Source of the DNA: Sphagnum magellanicum
Lineage: Eukaryota; Streptophyta; Sphagnopsida; Sphagnales; Sphagnaceae
NCBI GenBank assembly: GCA_021904315.1
Contig: CM038911.1
Location: 13,117,390 to 13,181,389 of the forward strand
DNA length: 64,000 bases
Reading direction: 5' to 3'
In this document: in pieces, positions 50,101 to 60,829 of the stretch
How the letters are laid out: each line of letters starts with the position of its first letter
Numbering within the stretch: the stretch's first letter is position 1
Notes under the pieces: generated by a model
What the model saw: only the letters and a program-made list of their open reading frames with translations
What the model was told of the DNA's origin: nothing
Databases searched by the model: none
Made by a program: the position numbers and the translations under genes

Positions 50101-53100
50101 AGCAGCTGCCACTGCAAGGAACAACAAACCATGAGTCTGCTCCTCCATCACTGTCCCCTAGTTTGGTGCCATCAAGTTCCCCATTGCCTTCAGTCAAGTC
50201 TCTTGACCACCCTCCTCTCCGTGTACCACCTCCTCTTCCCAAAACAGTGTCTTCTCTTGCCAAGCCACCAGGAACAAACCATGAGTCTCCTCCTCCAGTG
50301 TTGTTGTCCCCAAGTGTGGTTGTTACCAACAGAACATCAGGAGCTTCTTCTCCTTCTTCTTCATCTTCTTCTTCACCAACACATCGACCATCTTCAACTG
50401 GAAGAGGACTATTTGTTGGTGCACAAGCTCATGGTGCGACCCATTCTCCCCGTTCTCCCCATTCTGCCAAAGGACCTGTCAACAAGAGAGCAGCTGCCGT
50501 ATCTGCTCCTCTCATGCCATCACCACCAGCCTCGCCATTGGTGGGACCTGTAGATGCTGTGCCACTGCCTTCACCTAGACAAAGAATAGGAACTCCTACC
50601 TTAGCCGTACGCTCCTCTTCAATGAAAGATGCTTTGCAATCTGCACACACTGGTGAGTTTACTTTCATAGTAATCTTATGTCAAGCAAGGGATGCTTACA
50701 AAAGAATGCGGGGTTCCATTCAGGTTTACGGCTGTATCAATTTTGTTATTCCTTTTGCAAGTAATAAATGCAATTTCTTCTGTTGGGTATGAAGAAGAAA
50801 TGGTCACTCACTCACTAATCAAAATTTGTGGGGTTCCATTGGGGTTTAGGGTTTAGGATTTGTGTGTATCAATTTTATTCATCTTTGTTTCTTTTCCAAG
50901 TAGTATATTTGTTTGCTTTCTGCTGGATGTGAAGAAATGCTCACTCGCTCACTCATCAAACTTCTGCACTGCTTCTGTTTGTGTTTTGCAGATGTGAATC
51001 TCGTCAACAAATCCACAAGCAATGTTGTGATGAAGTCTGAGGCTGAAAGGTATTTGTAGTTTGTCTTGCACCATCAGGTTGACAAAACTTCTTTATATCA
51101 TGAGTCTTTTAGGGTTTAGGGTTTATGGTTCAGTTTTGTTCACTCGTTTTTTTTGTAATCGATTTCAGAGGATGATGTCACACACATCTTGCACTCACCT
51201 GCTAAAAGCTGAAGCATTCTTGTGCTGCTTGTTTATATTACAGAATGAATGCCTTGGGAAAGGCACTGGCCTTGGTACTTGATGGGGCAGAGATCAAGCA
51301 GACAAGGAAAAACTCTGTCATTGCCAGTTTTCTTGAAGCATTTGAGGGTATGAAATTCACATTCATGTTAGACCTGGGTTACCTGTGAATGAATGTGGCA
51401 CTCCCATAAAGGGTTTAGGGTTTAAAGGACATACCTAATGCCCCCTCAGCTACACCTTAAAACCCTTTTATTTTGCTTCTGTGTTTATTTGGAACCTGTA
51501 CCACTATTCAGCCTTTTTCTAAAACTTGGATGCAAACTATGGTCTACCATGATCAGAAATGATGTCCTTGGGAACTTGGCCATGATATCGAAAAACATGA
51601 TCAAGAAATAACTTATGGCATCTATGAAGAATCTGATATACATTTATTGTATATTTATATGTGTACTGGTTATTTATTTCTTTATTGTATATTTTGTTTC
51701 ATGTTTTTTTACTTTAATATTTATTTATTGTTTGATCTGTTGCAGATCAAGAGGAGCTGGGCCGAATGATACACAAGTATCCAAAGCTCGTGCAGAAGCA
51801 TGCACTACAGCCACAGCTCTGTTATGATCTCATGTGTTTGTGGGAGGAGAATTGCTTGGACCTCTTGTTGAACGATGAGCAGGTAGGAGGTGATTACATT
51901 TTGTGGATATTGACATAAGATCCGTTTGTAAATTACCCACTAGTGGTTTTTTTTTTAAAACAATTTTGTGATGTGATGTAACTAAGTTGGAGATTGTTCA
52001 TAAAAAGGTTTAGCCAAATTTGGCTATAAATGAATTATGAAAGTAGAAAAATCTTCACGTCCTTCTATATCACGGGCTACCTACTTGAACATGATATAAA
52101 AATCTGGCAATTTTTCTGATATTTTTTCTTTGAAATATGGTGATAGAAAACCCCAAAAACCACTTTTTTTGTTTCCAAAGAAAGAAAAAATAAATCCAAG
52201 TCACCAAGTGGTGTAATTTTGCACATTTTTTTTTAAAAAATACTGTTACCCGCTCCTTGGATTGGGCTGGGAGTTCGTGTCTTTTATTGCTTTGCCTGAC
52301 AACTGCTACTCTTTGGGATTGATGTGGGTGGCAGGCCAAGTATGGAAAATCCATTGCAGCTATTGATATGTGTCAAATAGATGACCCAGATGCAGCATTG
52401 GAGGAAGCCAAGAAAAAATTTCAGGCTATTCTCAAGATGCGCAAGTGAGTTTCTCTTTTTTGCAAATAATGGAGTTGTTGTCATCATCATCATCATCGTT
52501 GTCACAAGCTCAACTTGTTCCCTAATTACCCTTTTCTTTCTTCCTCTCTCATCCTCTGAGGTGCTGAAGTTTTTGTTTGGACACTGCAGAGAAAAGGACA
52601 CAAGGGAGAGGTCTAAGCAAACAAAGGGAGATATATCAGCCGACCTGAATAGGACTCCAAGCTGGAAAAAGGTATTCTTTTTCACAAGTGATAATTTGCA
52701 GTTGGTTCTGCCACCCACCATTTTCTTTTAGGGGTGAGTGACCTACCTGCTTTAGTCCATGACCTTCCTGCTTGTAAAGCTAGTGGGCAGGCCGATTCTG
52801 CCAGGTGCGCCCTGCCCAGGCTCACCATGGGAGTTCTGGCAGAATCAGGCCTTGTATGACCCGTTCTCTTGTATAATACAGTGGTATGTAATGTCCTGTA
52901 GACATCCAGTGGTTACTTAGTGTACCAGTTGCTTTTACCTACCATGACAACAAAGTGGTAGGTTGTTGGTGATGTGAACTAAACCTTAATGCAATTCAAT
53001 TTGATGACTTTGCAGGAGAGATTGGCACGAGAATCATCAGCCCAGGACACCGTGTCAAAGAGCAGAGTGTCGTTGACACAAAAGGTGAAAAAGAAAGGAA

Positions 53101-53111
53101 CATGGTCGTGA
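33651..53111 (+). CDS. Giant RME-8/GRV2/DNAJC13-like endosomal protein, lacking a J domain
   Basis: RME-8 proteins (GRV2 in Arabidopsis) sit on endosomes and steer retromer/clathrin sorting; their J domain recruits Hsc70. Thirty-nine exons join in frame to 9,963 nt (about 3,320 residues; GRV2 is near 2,550). The N-terminal PH-like region starts MDYQVFLVRQ and includes ERQRKVCMTKDYFFETW aligned to GRV2. Armadillo-like helices follow. The IWN repeats are TPVLVWNDLKRKELKK (about 766), GPEVIWNTEMRKRLLDHLT (about 1,208) with the following YLQNLLDIDRFPNYPINDP, FWTSDMRAELHRRI (about 1,598) and RLVWDDGTR with ELYLGGFFVDHFLRDPGYDF (about 2,014). Between IWN2 and the next helices, where the family has its J domain, none is present: no HPD in exons or flanking introns. 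Residues beyond about 2,390 (Ser/Pro repeats, helical tail) are extra. Family sure; individual splice sites less so. Confidence 0.82.
36096..36131 (+). other. Ultrashort 36-nt intron or in-frame TGA
   Basis: Exon 5 ends ...ATCCTGCATACCTAT and exon 6 starts AAAGAATCC. The 36 bases between begin GTACTAAG and end TTTGAATGCAG. They are a multiple of three and contain a TGA (36,123-36,125) in the gene's frame. Both flanks align with GRV2 (KESP...VTKR downstream), so both are coding. Either these 36 nt are spliced out, which is far below usual plant intron size, or the gene has a stop here. Confidence 0.6.
36985..37005. repeat. Telomere-repeat tract in intron (CCCTAAA x3)
   Basis: CTAAACCCTAAACCCTAAACC inside the intron after the exon ending at 36,929. 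It is one of about ten such tracts in this gene's introns. Confidence 0.9.
38096..38135. repeat. GAT trinucleotide microsatellite in intron
   Basis: About twelve GAT units in an intron of the RME-8-like gene. Confidence 0.9.
39354..39375. repeat. Telomere-repeat tract in intron (TTTAGGG x3)
   Basis: AGGGTTTAGGGTTTAGGGTT in the intron before the exon starting at 39,453. Confidence 0.9.
40038..40068. repeat. Telomere-repeat tract in intron (TTTAGGG x4)
   Basis: Four TTTAGGG-like units, one with an extra T, in the intron before the exon starting at 40,225. Confidence 0.9.
41068..41088. repeat. Telomere-repeat tract in intron (about two units)
   Basis: CTTAGGGTTTAGGGTTGAGG in the intron before the exon starting at 41,231. 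Confidence 0.8.
42241..42335. repeat. CTGT/ATCC tetranucleotide microsatellite in intron
   Basis: GTCT, CTGT and CATC units form a compound simple repeat in the intron after the exon ending at 42,168. A shorter run (TGTCTGTCTATCTGTC) lies near 42,670 in the next intron. Confidence 0.85.
43627..43653. repeat. Telomere-repeat tract directly at a 5' splice site
   Basis: The intron following the exon ending at 43,626 opens GTAGGGTTCAGGGTTTAGGG, so the splice donor itself is part of the telomere-like array. Confidence 0.85.
44004..44021. repeat. Telomere-repeat tract in intron
   Basis: TTTTAGGGGTTTAGGG in the intron that lies where a J domain would be expected. Confidence 0.8.
44608..44646. repeat. 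Telomere repeat grading into CCCTATA repeats
   Basis: Two CCCTAAA units are followed by three to four CCCTATA variants, as if a mutated telomere unit was itself amplified, in the intron before the exon starting at 44,706. Confidence 0.9.
49020..50650 (+). other. Ser/Pro-rich disordered extension of the RME-8-like protein
   Basis: Still within the 4.9-kb exon 45777-50652, the frame after about residue 2,580 becomes Ser/Pro/Thr/Ala-rich with no predicted fold. It is unlike any RME-8 C-terminus known to me. SP and TP dipeptides are abundant. The frame stays open and leads, through a good donor at 50,652, into four further well-formed exons, so it is treated as real coding sequence. Confidence 0.7.
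49195..49645 (+). repeat. 147-bp (49-residue) coding tandem repeat, three near-identical units plus decayed ones
   Basis: CATGAGTCTCC-type starts lie at 49,201, 49,348, 49,495 and 49,642, exactly 147 bases apart. Each unit encodes NHESPSPxTPSLVSSS, then SSLDPLPMPLSPxKAVxSLA, then KPAAGT. Looser copies of the NHES(P) start recur at about 49,803, 49,958, 50,129 and 50,279. Copy identity is very high in the first three units, which points to recent expansion. Confidence 0.92.
50841..50857. repeat. Telomere-repeat tract in intron
   Basis: GGGTTTAGGGTTTAGG in the intron after the large exon. Two similar tracts sit in the next two introns at 51,108-51,125 and 51,411-51,424. Confidence 0.85.
50992..53111 (+). 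other. C-terminal helical segment of the RME-8-like protein, unrecognised
   Basis: The last six exons encode about 195 residues. The part MNALGKALALVLDGAEIKQT, ASFLEAFEDQEELGRMIHKY, QPQLCYDLMCLWEENCLDLL and PDAALEEAKKKFQAILKMRK looks alpha-helical and folded. A basic tail follows (KVKKKGTWS). I do not recognise a domain. Phases and splice sites are regular, so it belongs to this transcript unless an unseen start lies inside. Confidence 0.6.
51990..52155 (-). repeat. Dispersed copy of the 145-bp repeat family in an intron
   Basis: On the minus strand this intronic stretch reads TTTCTATCACCATATTT, then GATATAGAAGGACGTGAAGA, then TTTATAGCCAAATTTGGCTA. These match in the same order the units of the tandem array at 62,914-63,475. 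The palindrome TAGCCAAATTTGGCTA is intact here. Confidence 0.65.
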
Positions 53112-56100
53112 ATGTAAAGAAGGTAAAAAACTCCAAATTTTTGGCAGCCACGGTAGCATCATCATCCCCTCATAATTAATTAATTAATTATTGCATAAAA
53201 TTATTACTCAAACAGATTCTTTGCTCCCACACCCAGGAGGAGGTTAAATCTAATTACAACAGCTTTGGTCTGTGTTTGTAAGTGTCTGGTTATTTGTTTC
53301 AATACTGTAGAGAATGATGAAAATGAGTCTGGTGGGGGTAGTAGTAGTAGGAGGGTTGTGGGTTTAGGTCGGTTTCCCCATCGTAGTAGTCTATATTACC
53401 ACATTCTTCTGAAGAATGCACTTTGTTCTGTGAGCTACAACAATTCGGGCCTCACTTAGGAGGCGCATGTTCAATGTGAATTGCTCTGGAAAAAGGGGAT
53501 CATTAAATTTGTAAAAAAAAAAGAAAAGGGGGTTTTTTTTTTTCAGAATTTATGAGCAAAATGGTTTCGAGATAATCGATATTGTTGCAGATCATCTTTC
53601 ATGTTTGGTTATGAATGACAAATTTGCATCTAAATATGTATTGCATTTGTTGGGGGTATTCATATTTTTTGGTGTTTACCATTGTCTTGTGCATGTTCCA
53701 AATTTAGTACACATGTTACGATTCGGAATGGGGGACCTGAAATAAGCAAAGCATTTAGATATATATATCAAATCACATTTTTCACATAAATGTTTTTTTT
53801 CTTTATTCATTTTCCAATTAGCTAGTATTATTATTAACACCACTAGGATCCCAATGCATTATTGTGTCAAATGCTATCGAACATGCAAGAATGATTATAG
53901 TACAATATGACTATATTCTTGACTCGGCATTCGTAAAGAGATACTAATGAATCAAATATTAACGATTGTGTTATAAATCAATTATTTATGTAGATTTTTT
54001 AACAACTCGCATTTGAAGAGCCAAAACAATCATTTTTCGCTCCAAAAGCTAAATATTAAAAACCTCATATGGTTTAATGAGGTGGGATGTGAGTATGATA
54101 TGTCAATGGATAAGAACAAAACTCTTGATCATAATTTTGTTGTGATTACTTAGTAAAATACCTCTCTTTTGGAGAACAAGCCACCTCAATTGAAACTTAA
54201 AAGATAGTGTCTTACAAGCTTGGAACCATTTTGGTTAATAGACTTTTATGCTAGCCAAAACTAACATGATTGAAGACTTTTTCCTCCTTACCTATGTCTT
54301 TACATTATACATAATATAATTGAACCTAGCTTGTTTGATGCAAACATCTCATTTGATACAAATGAGCTATACATGTTTTGTACATTATGAGTAATCTTTT
54401 TCGTATTTTAAAAATATTATATTCTAGCCACATTTAGTGTTAGCTATTATAAAATGTTAAACACTAAAGTTAGTGTTTAGAGTTTCTTGCATAACCTCTA
54501 ACAAGCTAAAAAGCTACTATCCTAGCAACACAAAGAATGACACTCGTGTTAAACCAACATGAAAATTAGGTTAGAACAACTTACCATGGATCCTATTGTC
54601 CTTGTGTGTATACCTCTATAAATGGTACAATAGGATTTCAATAATCTCATCATCATCTTAAGATTGCTTTTGCATGACACAATGTTTTTGGCACATTAAT
54701 TACATATTATCCTTCAACATTTTTGCCTTTATATTCTTTCATTAGAGCTTCATCTTTTTGTGCATTTGTTTTTTGAAATTTTGTATTGTCATTGGGTGGA
54801 ATTATATTGGGTGGACTCACAAGGGACATCTTAAAGAATGGTAAAACTAGTAAAAATAGCCAAATAATTTTTATTTTATTTTTTAATTTCTCATGTTTAT
54901 CTATTGCATGCCAAATTATATGGTCTTAAATTTCTATTGAAATAAAAAAGGTGGGAGTTGTTACAAACTTACATTCCTTATTGTCACAACCATTTCAAGA
55001 ATCTAATTCTTGAACTTTGAAAATTCATACCTAAATTATACCTACTCAATTAATTACCTTTTTAAAAATAAAATGTAATACCATCTAAAATACCCTAGAC
55101 AATTATATCCAGTTTTTAGAAACCAATATTTTTTTCAAAAGTGTTCCTTATTGAATATTTTTTAAAAAATAAATGTGGATAAATTCTTGAATCTTTTGTA
55201 AAGGAAATGATTAAGAACACCAAAATTTAAAATATTTTTAATCTCATTAAAATTTTAAAGTCTATGCAACATGGTAAATTTATTCACTAAAACAATCTAA
55301 TGAAAGCTCTTCTTTAATTGTTTTCTATATTTTAAAAAGTTTGATGGGCTAGTAAAATTTAACATGATGTTCTTTATGGGTCCATACTTCCACCTTGTTA
55401 CAAATTTTTTTGTTTGCAATGCAATTTGCAATCTTCAACTTTCTTTTCTGCTTATGTATTCACATTGTCATCCCTTGATGCATTTGATTTAATGTTTATG
55501 CACCAGTGGTTCATCTTTTTATGTATTGCTTTCATGCAACTATTGATGATGATCCTCTGTGACTTTGAGGTTTGTTGTTTTTGTATTTTCATCACAATTA
55601 TTTTTCTTGCAACACAATTTGTAATTTGCACCTTTCACAATTTGTAAATTCATATAGTTGTCCTCAACACATTCTTTCTAATCACTCATTGGTGATTCAT
55701 ATTTTTACACATTGTTTTTGTGCAACTATCGATGATGATTTGCAATACTTGTGTCCTTTCATGACTTATTGTTTTTATGCTGACACAAGTTTTCTACAAC
55801 TATTGAAGATTCTTTTTGTTCCTTTGCAATTTCAATTATTTTTCAATGTTTTTGTATTCTCAATGCAATTTTAATTTTTTGCTTACAACATCTAATGAAC
55901 AAGTGGTACATTGTTTTGCATCCTTTTTATTTTCACAAAAAAAAACTAAATTCCCTTTTTTTTAAAAGTTGTACACTTGTTTGTTATTTTATTATTATTT
56001 TTTCCCTTGCCTTATTTGCTTTTGTGCTTATTAGTTGTGTGTGTGTGTGATTATTTTTACAAATGTTGAAAATGTTGCAATTATACAAGTCTTTTTGTGT

Positions 56101-59100
56101 TTCTCACTAGGTTAATATAGAATTTGTTGTGTGCATTTGATTTATCATTTTTTTGCAACTTTCCAACCTACTTCTATAGTTGTAAGCAACTTGCAAATTG
56201 TTTGAACCAGTGTTGTCTGATTCTTCTTTTTTGAAAGAACCTACAATTTGGTTTTGACATTTTTAAATCTATGTGATGATTTTCCACGTACAAGTTTGAG
56301 CCAAGTTCTTCCAAAATTTGAAACCTTTGGTTTTGATTCTATCATATTTTTTCAAACTTAAGAACCTTTAGACCCAGTTTTTGAACCAAATTTAATTCCA
56401 TGTACACACTACACATTCCCCAATGCTAAAAATTATGTGAGTACAAAATTTTACAACAAATTAAAATAGAGGTCTATGTAAATATAGAATTGAACAACTA
56501 ATTTAAATTAATAACTAATTATAAATTTCAATCTACTTATTAACTTTTGAAAAAAAAGACAAAATTTTAACATATATATCCTTATTCTATTTTCAAAAAT
56601 ATTTTTTCATGGTTTCAATTCTAGTTCTAAATCTAGCAAAACAATTTTTCCGTGGTCTAGTTCTTGTGTTGATTCCAACAAGTTGATGTCAACTCGGGTC
56701 TGGGTTACAAAACCTAACCTTGAATCAATGATTTTTACCTTTCAACCGGATACCCTCACAACATTGGTTTAAACCTCTATTTATTTTTAATCATAAGCTT
56801 GCATACAATTGAGATGGTTTCATACAAAGCTTGATTGTTAGGTTAAGTTAAGGTCAACAACATGATTTTTTATATTTCTTGTTACAAAGTATGATGATGA
56901 ATGATGGTTGCAAAACTTTAAAATGAATTAACATACCTTATTTGATATCATCAATGAACTTAAGCTTTTGGCTCACTAATAAGACACAAAATAAATTTTT
57001 ATTCTAGTTGAGGTTTAAGCAACTTGTGTTCTTTATAAACTTGATCAAGGCTCTGAGGTTGTAATGGATTGTTTTGTTGTGGGTTGATCAACTGCCTTTC
57101 TTGTTTGAGAGGTGCTCAAAAAGTGATCATTGCAATCAATCTTGTTTTCATGAAACTCATTGTCTTAATAGCTATTAGAAGTGTGATGCAAGAATTCAAA
57201 ATATTTTGTGGTCTCCTAAATACACATGGAGCCATAAATGATGTTCACTTCTCTACTCCAAAAGGTTTTTGAACCTTTCAATGATGATTACTAGTATTTA
57301 TCATAAGACTAAAAGATATAATGTAATGTTTCAAGTTATCATAAACAATAAAAAAAACATTTTATTAACTTATTTGTTGATCTCCCAAGTAATGTTAACA
57401 ACTTTATAATTCTTACAAAGTTCAAACTTTATTCTTAAACTAAATATCATGAACCTTCTTTGTGGAAAAAGAGGTAAAAAATGTGTTGCGCCTTACTTAT
57501 TAATAAATAAAAACTATCCCCTTTGGTCTTAGTTGATGACACCATGTAGTGAAGGAAAACAAAACATTCTTGAGATATTGCATAACAAGAAACACAAAGA
57601 AGGTTGATATGTCATTGAAAAAGACATTTCATGAGTTGCATGAGAAAATAGAAATGCAAATTTGCCATTGTGTTAGATCTAATCACATTTTGTTGTCTCC
57701 TACATTATTTTTAATTGTCCAACATAGATATCTTCAACAAATAAGTATTAAACATGTTACAAGAAGATACATGTGTTGGCCAAGACATTGTTGTTGGATA
57801 ACATTTGCACCAAAGACAATGAGCAATGGTAAAATAGAATATGGGGAGTGTCCAATGTTAAACACAATTGGAGGTCAAAAAACTTTAAGTGAGCATAATT
57901 GAATTGAATTAGAATTCTATTTCTAGGGTGCTAAAGAAACATGGCTTCAACTAGTAGACAATGATGTATTTCTTTGATGTTTTATTGTAATGTCTTGTTT
58001 GTATTTCTATCTACTTATGGATTGAAAATTCAAGCAACACCATTGTTTCCTTGGTCTATAATCTCTATGGTAGAATTAGGAGAGGTATGTCATGTTCATG
58101 ACATGAGTTAATCCAAAGATAGCTTGGATCATGCTCTTGATATGTGTTTGTTAATTTTAATGTTTGGGTACAAATATACAATCACGACCCACACCTTTTT
58201 GTCTTATGCTTAGTTTGGAATATTTTTATTTGAAAAAAATAAAATTTGAAAATTTGAAATTTTTCATTATACCATTATGTTAAATTTGAAACAAAAAATC
58301 CCAGAAATATGCATTTTCAAATCTTTTCAAGTTTTTAAAAAGTCTTTTAAACGCTAAAAAAACACTAGTTATAATGTTTTAAAAATGACTTTGAGTATTT
58401 ATATTCATTAGATTCAGTTAATTTATTAAAAAATAATCCCATAATATATTAAAAACATTGTTTTATAAATACACAAAACATTTTCAACATTAATTTGATG
58501 CATGAATAAAAAACATGTAAAATTAACCATTGGTTACATCTTATGTGGGTTGTGTTTTTGTGTTTGCATTCATCTTCCTTTTTTAAATACTCAATTTGTT
58601 GATTTTGAAGCTTTTATTATGCATAAGAGTGTTGCTCCACAGCTTGTAGATTTTTAATGTAACTTTTTTCAATTGAAACAACTAGCATCTTATTACCCTT
58701 TTTGGTCACCTCTCTATTTCTCGTTTTGTTGTCTATGGTCCATAAAATATTTTTGTAGCTATGCTTTCAAATATTCGATTCTCCAAACTTTTGCCCATGA
58801 AACTAAGTATAGTTATTGAGAATTGATATTTTGATTTGAGATTTTTTGTTTTGAGTTTGAGGGGAAATGTGTAAGTAAATTGATTTTCATTTTGTGGAGT
58901 TGTATCAAAGTTTGTGCTAAACATGGTGACAACTTACTAAGCCATTGGTTGAAATTACAAGTCAAATGTATTTGTGAAGTCATGGATAGTTGAGAATACT
59001 TGTTTGCATGCAATTGTTTCACAAAGGCGCAAAGAGTTCTAAAAAGTTGCAATGAAAGGTAGACATTGATGGAAAACTTTGCTCAAACTTTCTAGTTTTG

Positions 59101-60792
59101 GAACTCACAAAGTTAAGTAGAATTGGGACTCGTTTCTTGAATTATGCTTCAACTTAACACATTCACTAACATTCCATTAATAATAACTAACACCTTAGAT
59201 GTTACGTAATTTTTAATGCTATCATTACCATTAGGTGGAGACATCGATATCTAGCCATTTCTTTGACATCTAGTTAACATTGTTCTACCAATAGGTGTGG
59301 ATGCACCTTTTTTTGTTAAGTTATATGGCAAAAAACTTCATATGTGTTTTTGCTTCTTTGCATGTATGTTCCACTATAAAGTGTTCCAAGAGATCCATTG
59401 TAATTTATCACCTTAATTAACTAATGATATAAAAACTTGGATGGATGAGTTTTTAGATGACTCACAATGCATTGGCCTTTGAAGCATCTTTCCTTTATTT
59501 GCAAAGTTGAATTGTTACAACTTTTCAACCTCCTAAGACTTGCTTGTTTACTTGTTTTTCATTTTTTGATTTTGCAAAGGTGACAAAAAAAGAAATTTGC
59601 TGGAAAAATGCATGCATTTTTGGCAGACAAAAAAAAACAAAAATTTCAAGTTATTCTCCATTTTTTTCACAAAATATCAGAAAAATTGATGCAAAAGAAA
59701 AAAAAAAAGCAAAAATTAGTGCAACACTTCATTTCCCATTATTCTCAAGAGCAACATAACCCTTGATTTTTTGGGGGGCATACCAACCTCATTCCCATGC
59801 CCAAGAACAACACAACCTTGGCATGACCTGGCCATCCCTTTGCCATAGAAAAAATTGAAGATTTTTTGCCTTTACACATTTGGACGGTGCTTAGAGCCTT
59901 GGGGAGGGAGATTATGTAAGGCACCCACATTCTCCTTGTTCAAAAGTAATGCATTCTTTTAGGGAATTTTCAAAAAGAAACATTTGAAAAAGAAAAAGAA
60001 AAGCCTAGAGCCCTAGGGAGTTTTTTAGGGAATTTTTCTTTTTCAAATTTCGGTTACTATTTTTTTTAGTGTACCCTGAACACATTATTATTAACAACAA
60101 TATTACCTGCATTATTGAATTCAATGCAAAAAAATTCAAAAAATTGAAATGCTCATTTTGATCAAAAACCAAAATATTTTCAGTTTGGAAATGCCTTGCC
60201 TATTTATTTTATCCTTTTTTTTTTCCCCCACAATACCCATTGGGTATCTCAGATTTTTTTTAAAAATATTTATTATTATTATTATTATCGCCACATAATT
60301 TTGTCAAAATTCACCACTAAGAAAAGAAAATCAAAGAAAATCCATTTATATGGAATATTGGAAGTGCAAGTACAATAGGTAGGCACCTAGGCACCTAGTG
60401 AATCATTAGGGTTTGGAGACAAACTCTCAAGTAGCCAAATAGGTATGACCACATTCAATGTTCCAACTCAACCTTTTCTTTTTGGGAGCTCTTGGATGAC
60501 CTACCTTGATGGGTTACTTGATTTATGGGAAAGGACAAAACACCACTAACCACCACCCACTTGTCTTTCTTGTACCCAAGGAATGAATGAATGTCTTGAG
60601 CACCAAATGTTGTTGGAACTTGAAACTTGAAACTTCTTCTCTCATTTTAATGGTAAAATTATTAGTTTTTGAAACAAAGGAGATTTCCAAAATGTGCTTA
60701 TTGTGGTGTACACTTTCACTTGAAATCCATGACACTTTTAAGCCCTCCATTGGTCCCTCCCAAGCCACAACTCATGAGCCAATCTCATCTTC

Positions 60793-60829
<37 letters not shown>

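Larger units (their letters stand above)
33651..53111 (+). other. Exon map of the RME-8-like gene
   Basis: Proposed coding exons: 33651-34068, 34787-34914, 35295-35453, 35747-35830, 36021-36095, 36132-36268, 36419-36647, 36819-36929, 37158-37227, 37500-37645, 37901-38026, 38312-38413, 38580-38660, 38870-38949, 39135-39198, 39453-39608, 39822-39869, 40225-40344, 40521-40632, 40863-40945, 41231-41389, 41603-41779, 41885-42168, 42480-42611, 42734-42902, 43035-43151, 43431-43626, 43840-43946, 44292-44393, 44706-44890, 45077-45260, 45409-45567, 45777-50652, 50992-51049, 51244-51347, 51746-51882, 52335-52444, 52590-52671, 53016-53111. All use GT-AG and phases agree throughout. Least certain acceptors are 37,500, 40,521 and 45,409, chosen over stronger-looking upstream sites because only they keep the frame. 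The start codon context is GGTCATGG. Confidence 0.7.

Noticed and set aside
49615..50553. 312-residue plus-strand open frame in another phase, Leu/His/Gln-rich
   Set aside because: Frame shadow of the Ser/Pro-rich repeat; composition is what a shifted TCC/TCT/CCA repeat gives.
57549..57902. 117-residue plus-strand frame with a vague transposase look
   Set aside because: Only one loose phrase resembles MULE/FAR1 sequence; no catalytic or zinc-finger motif, so not annotated.
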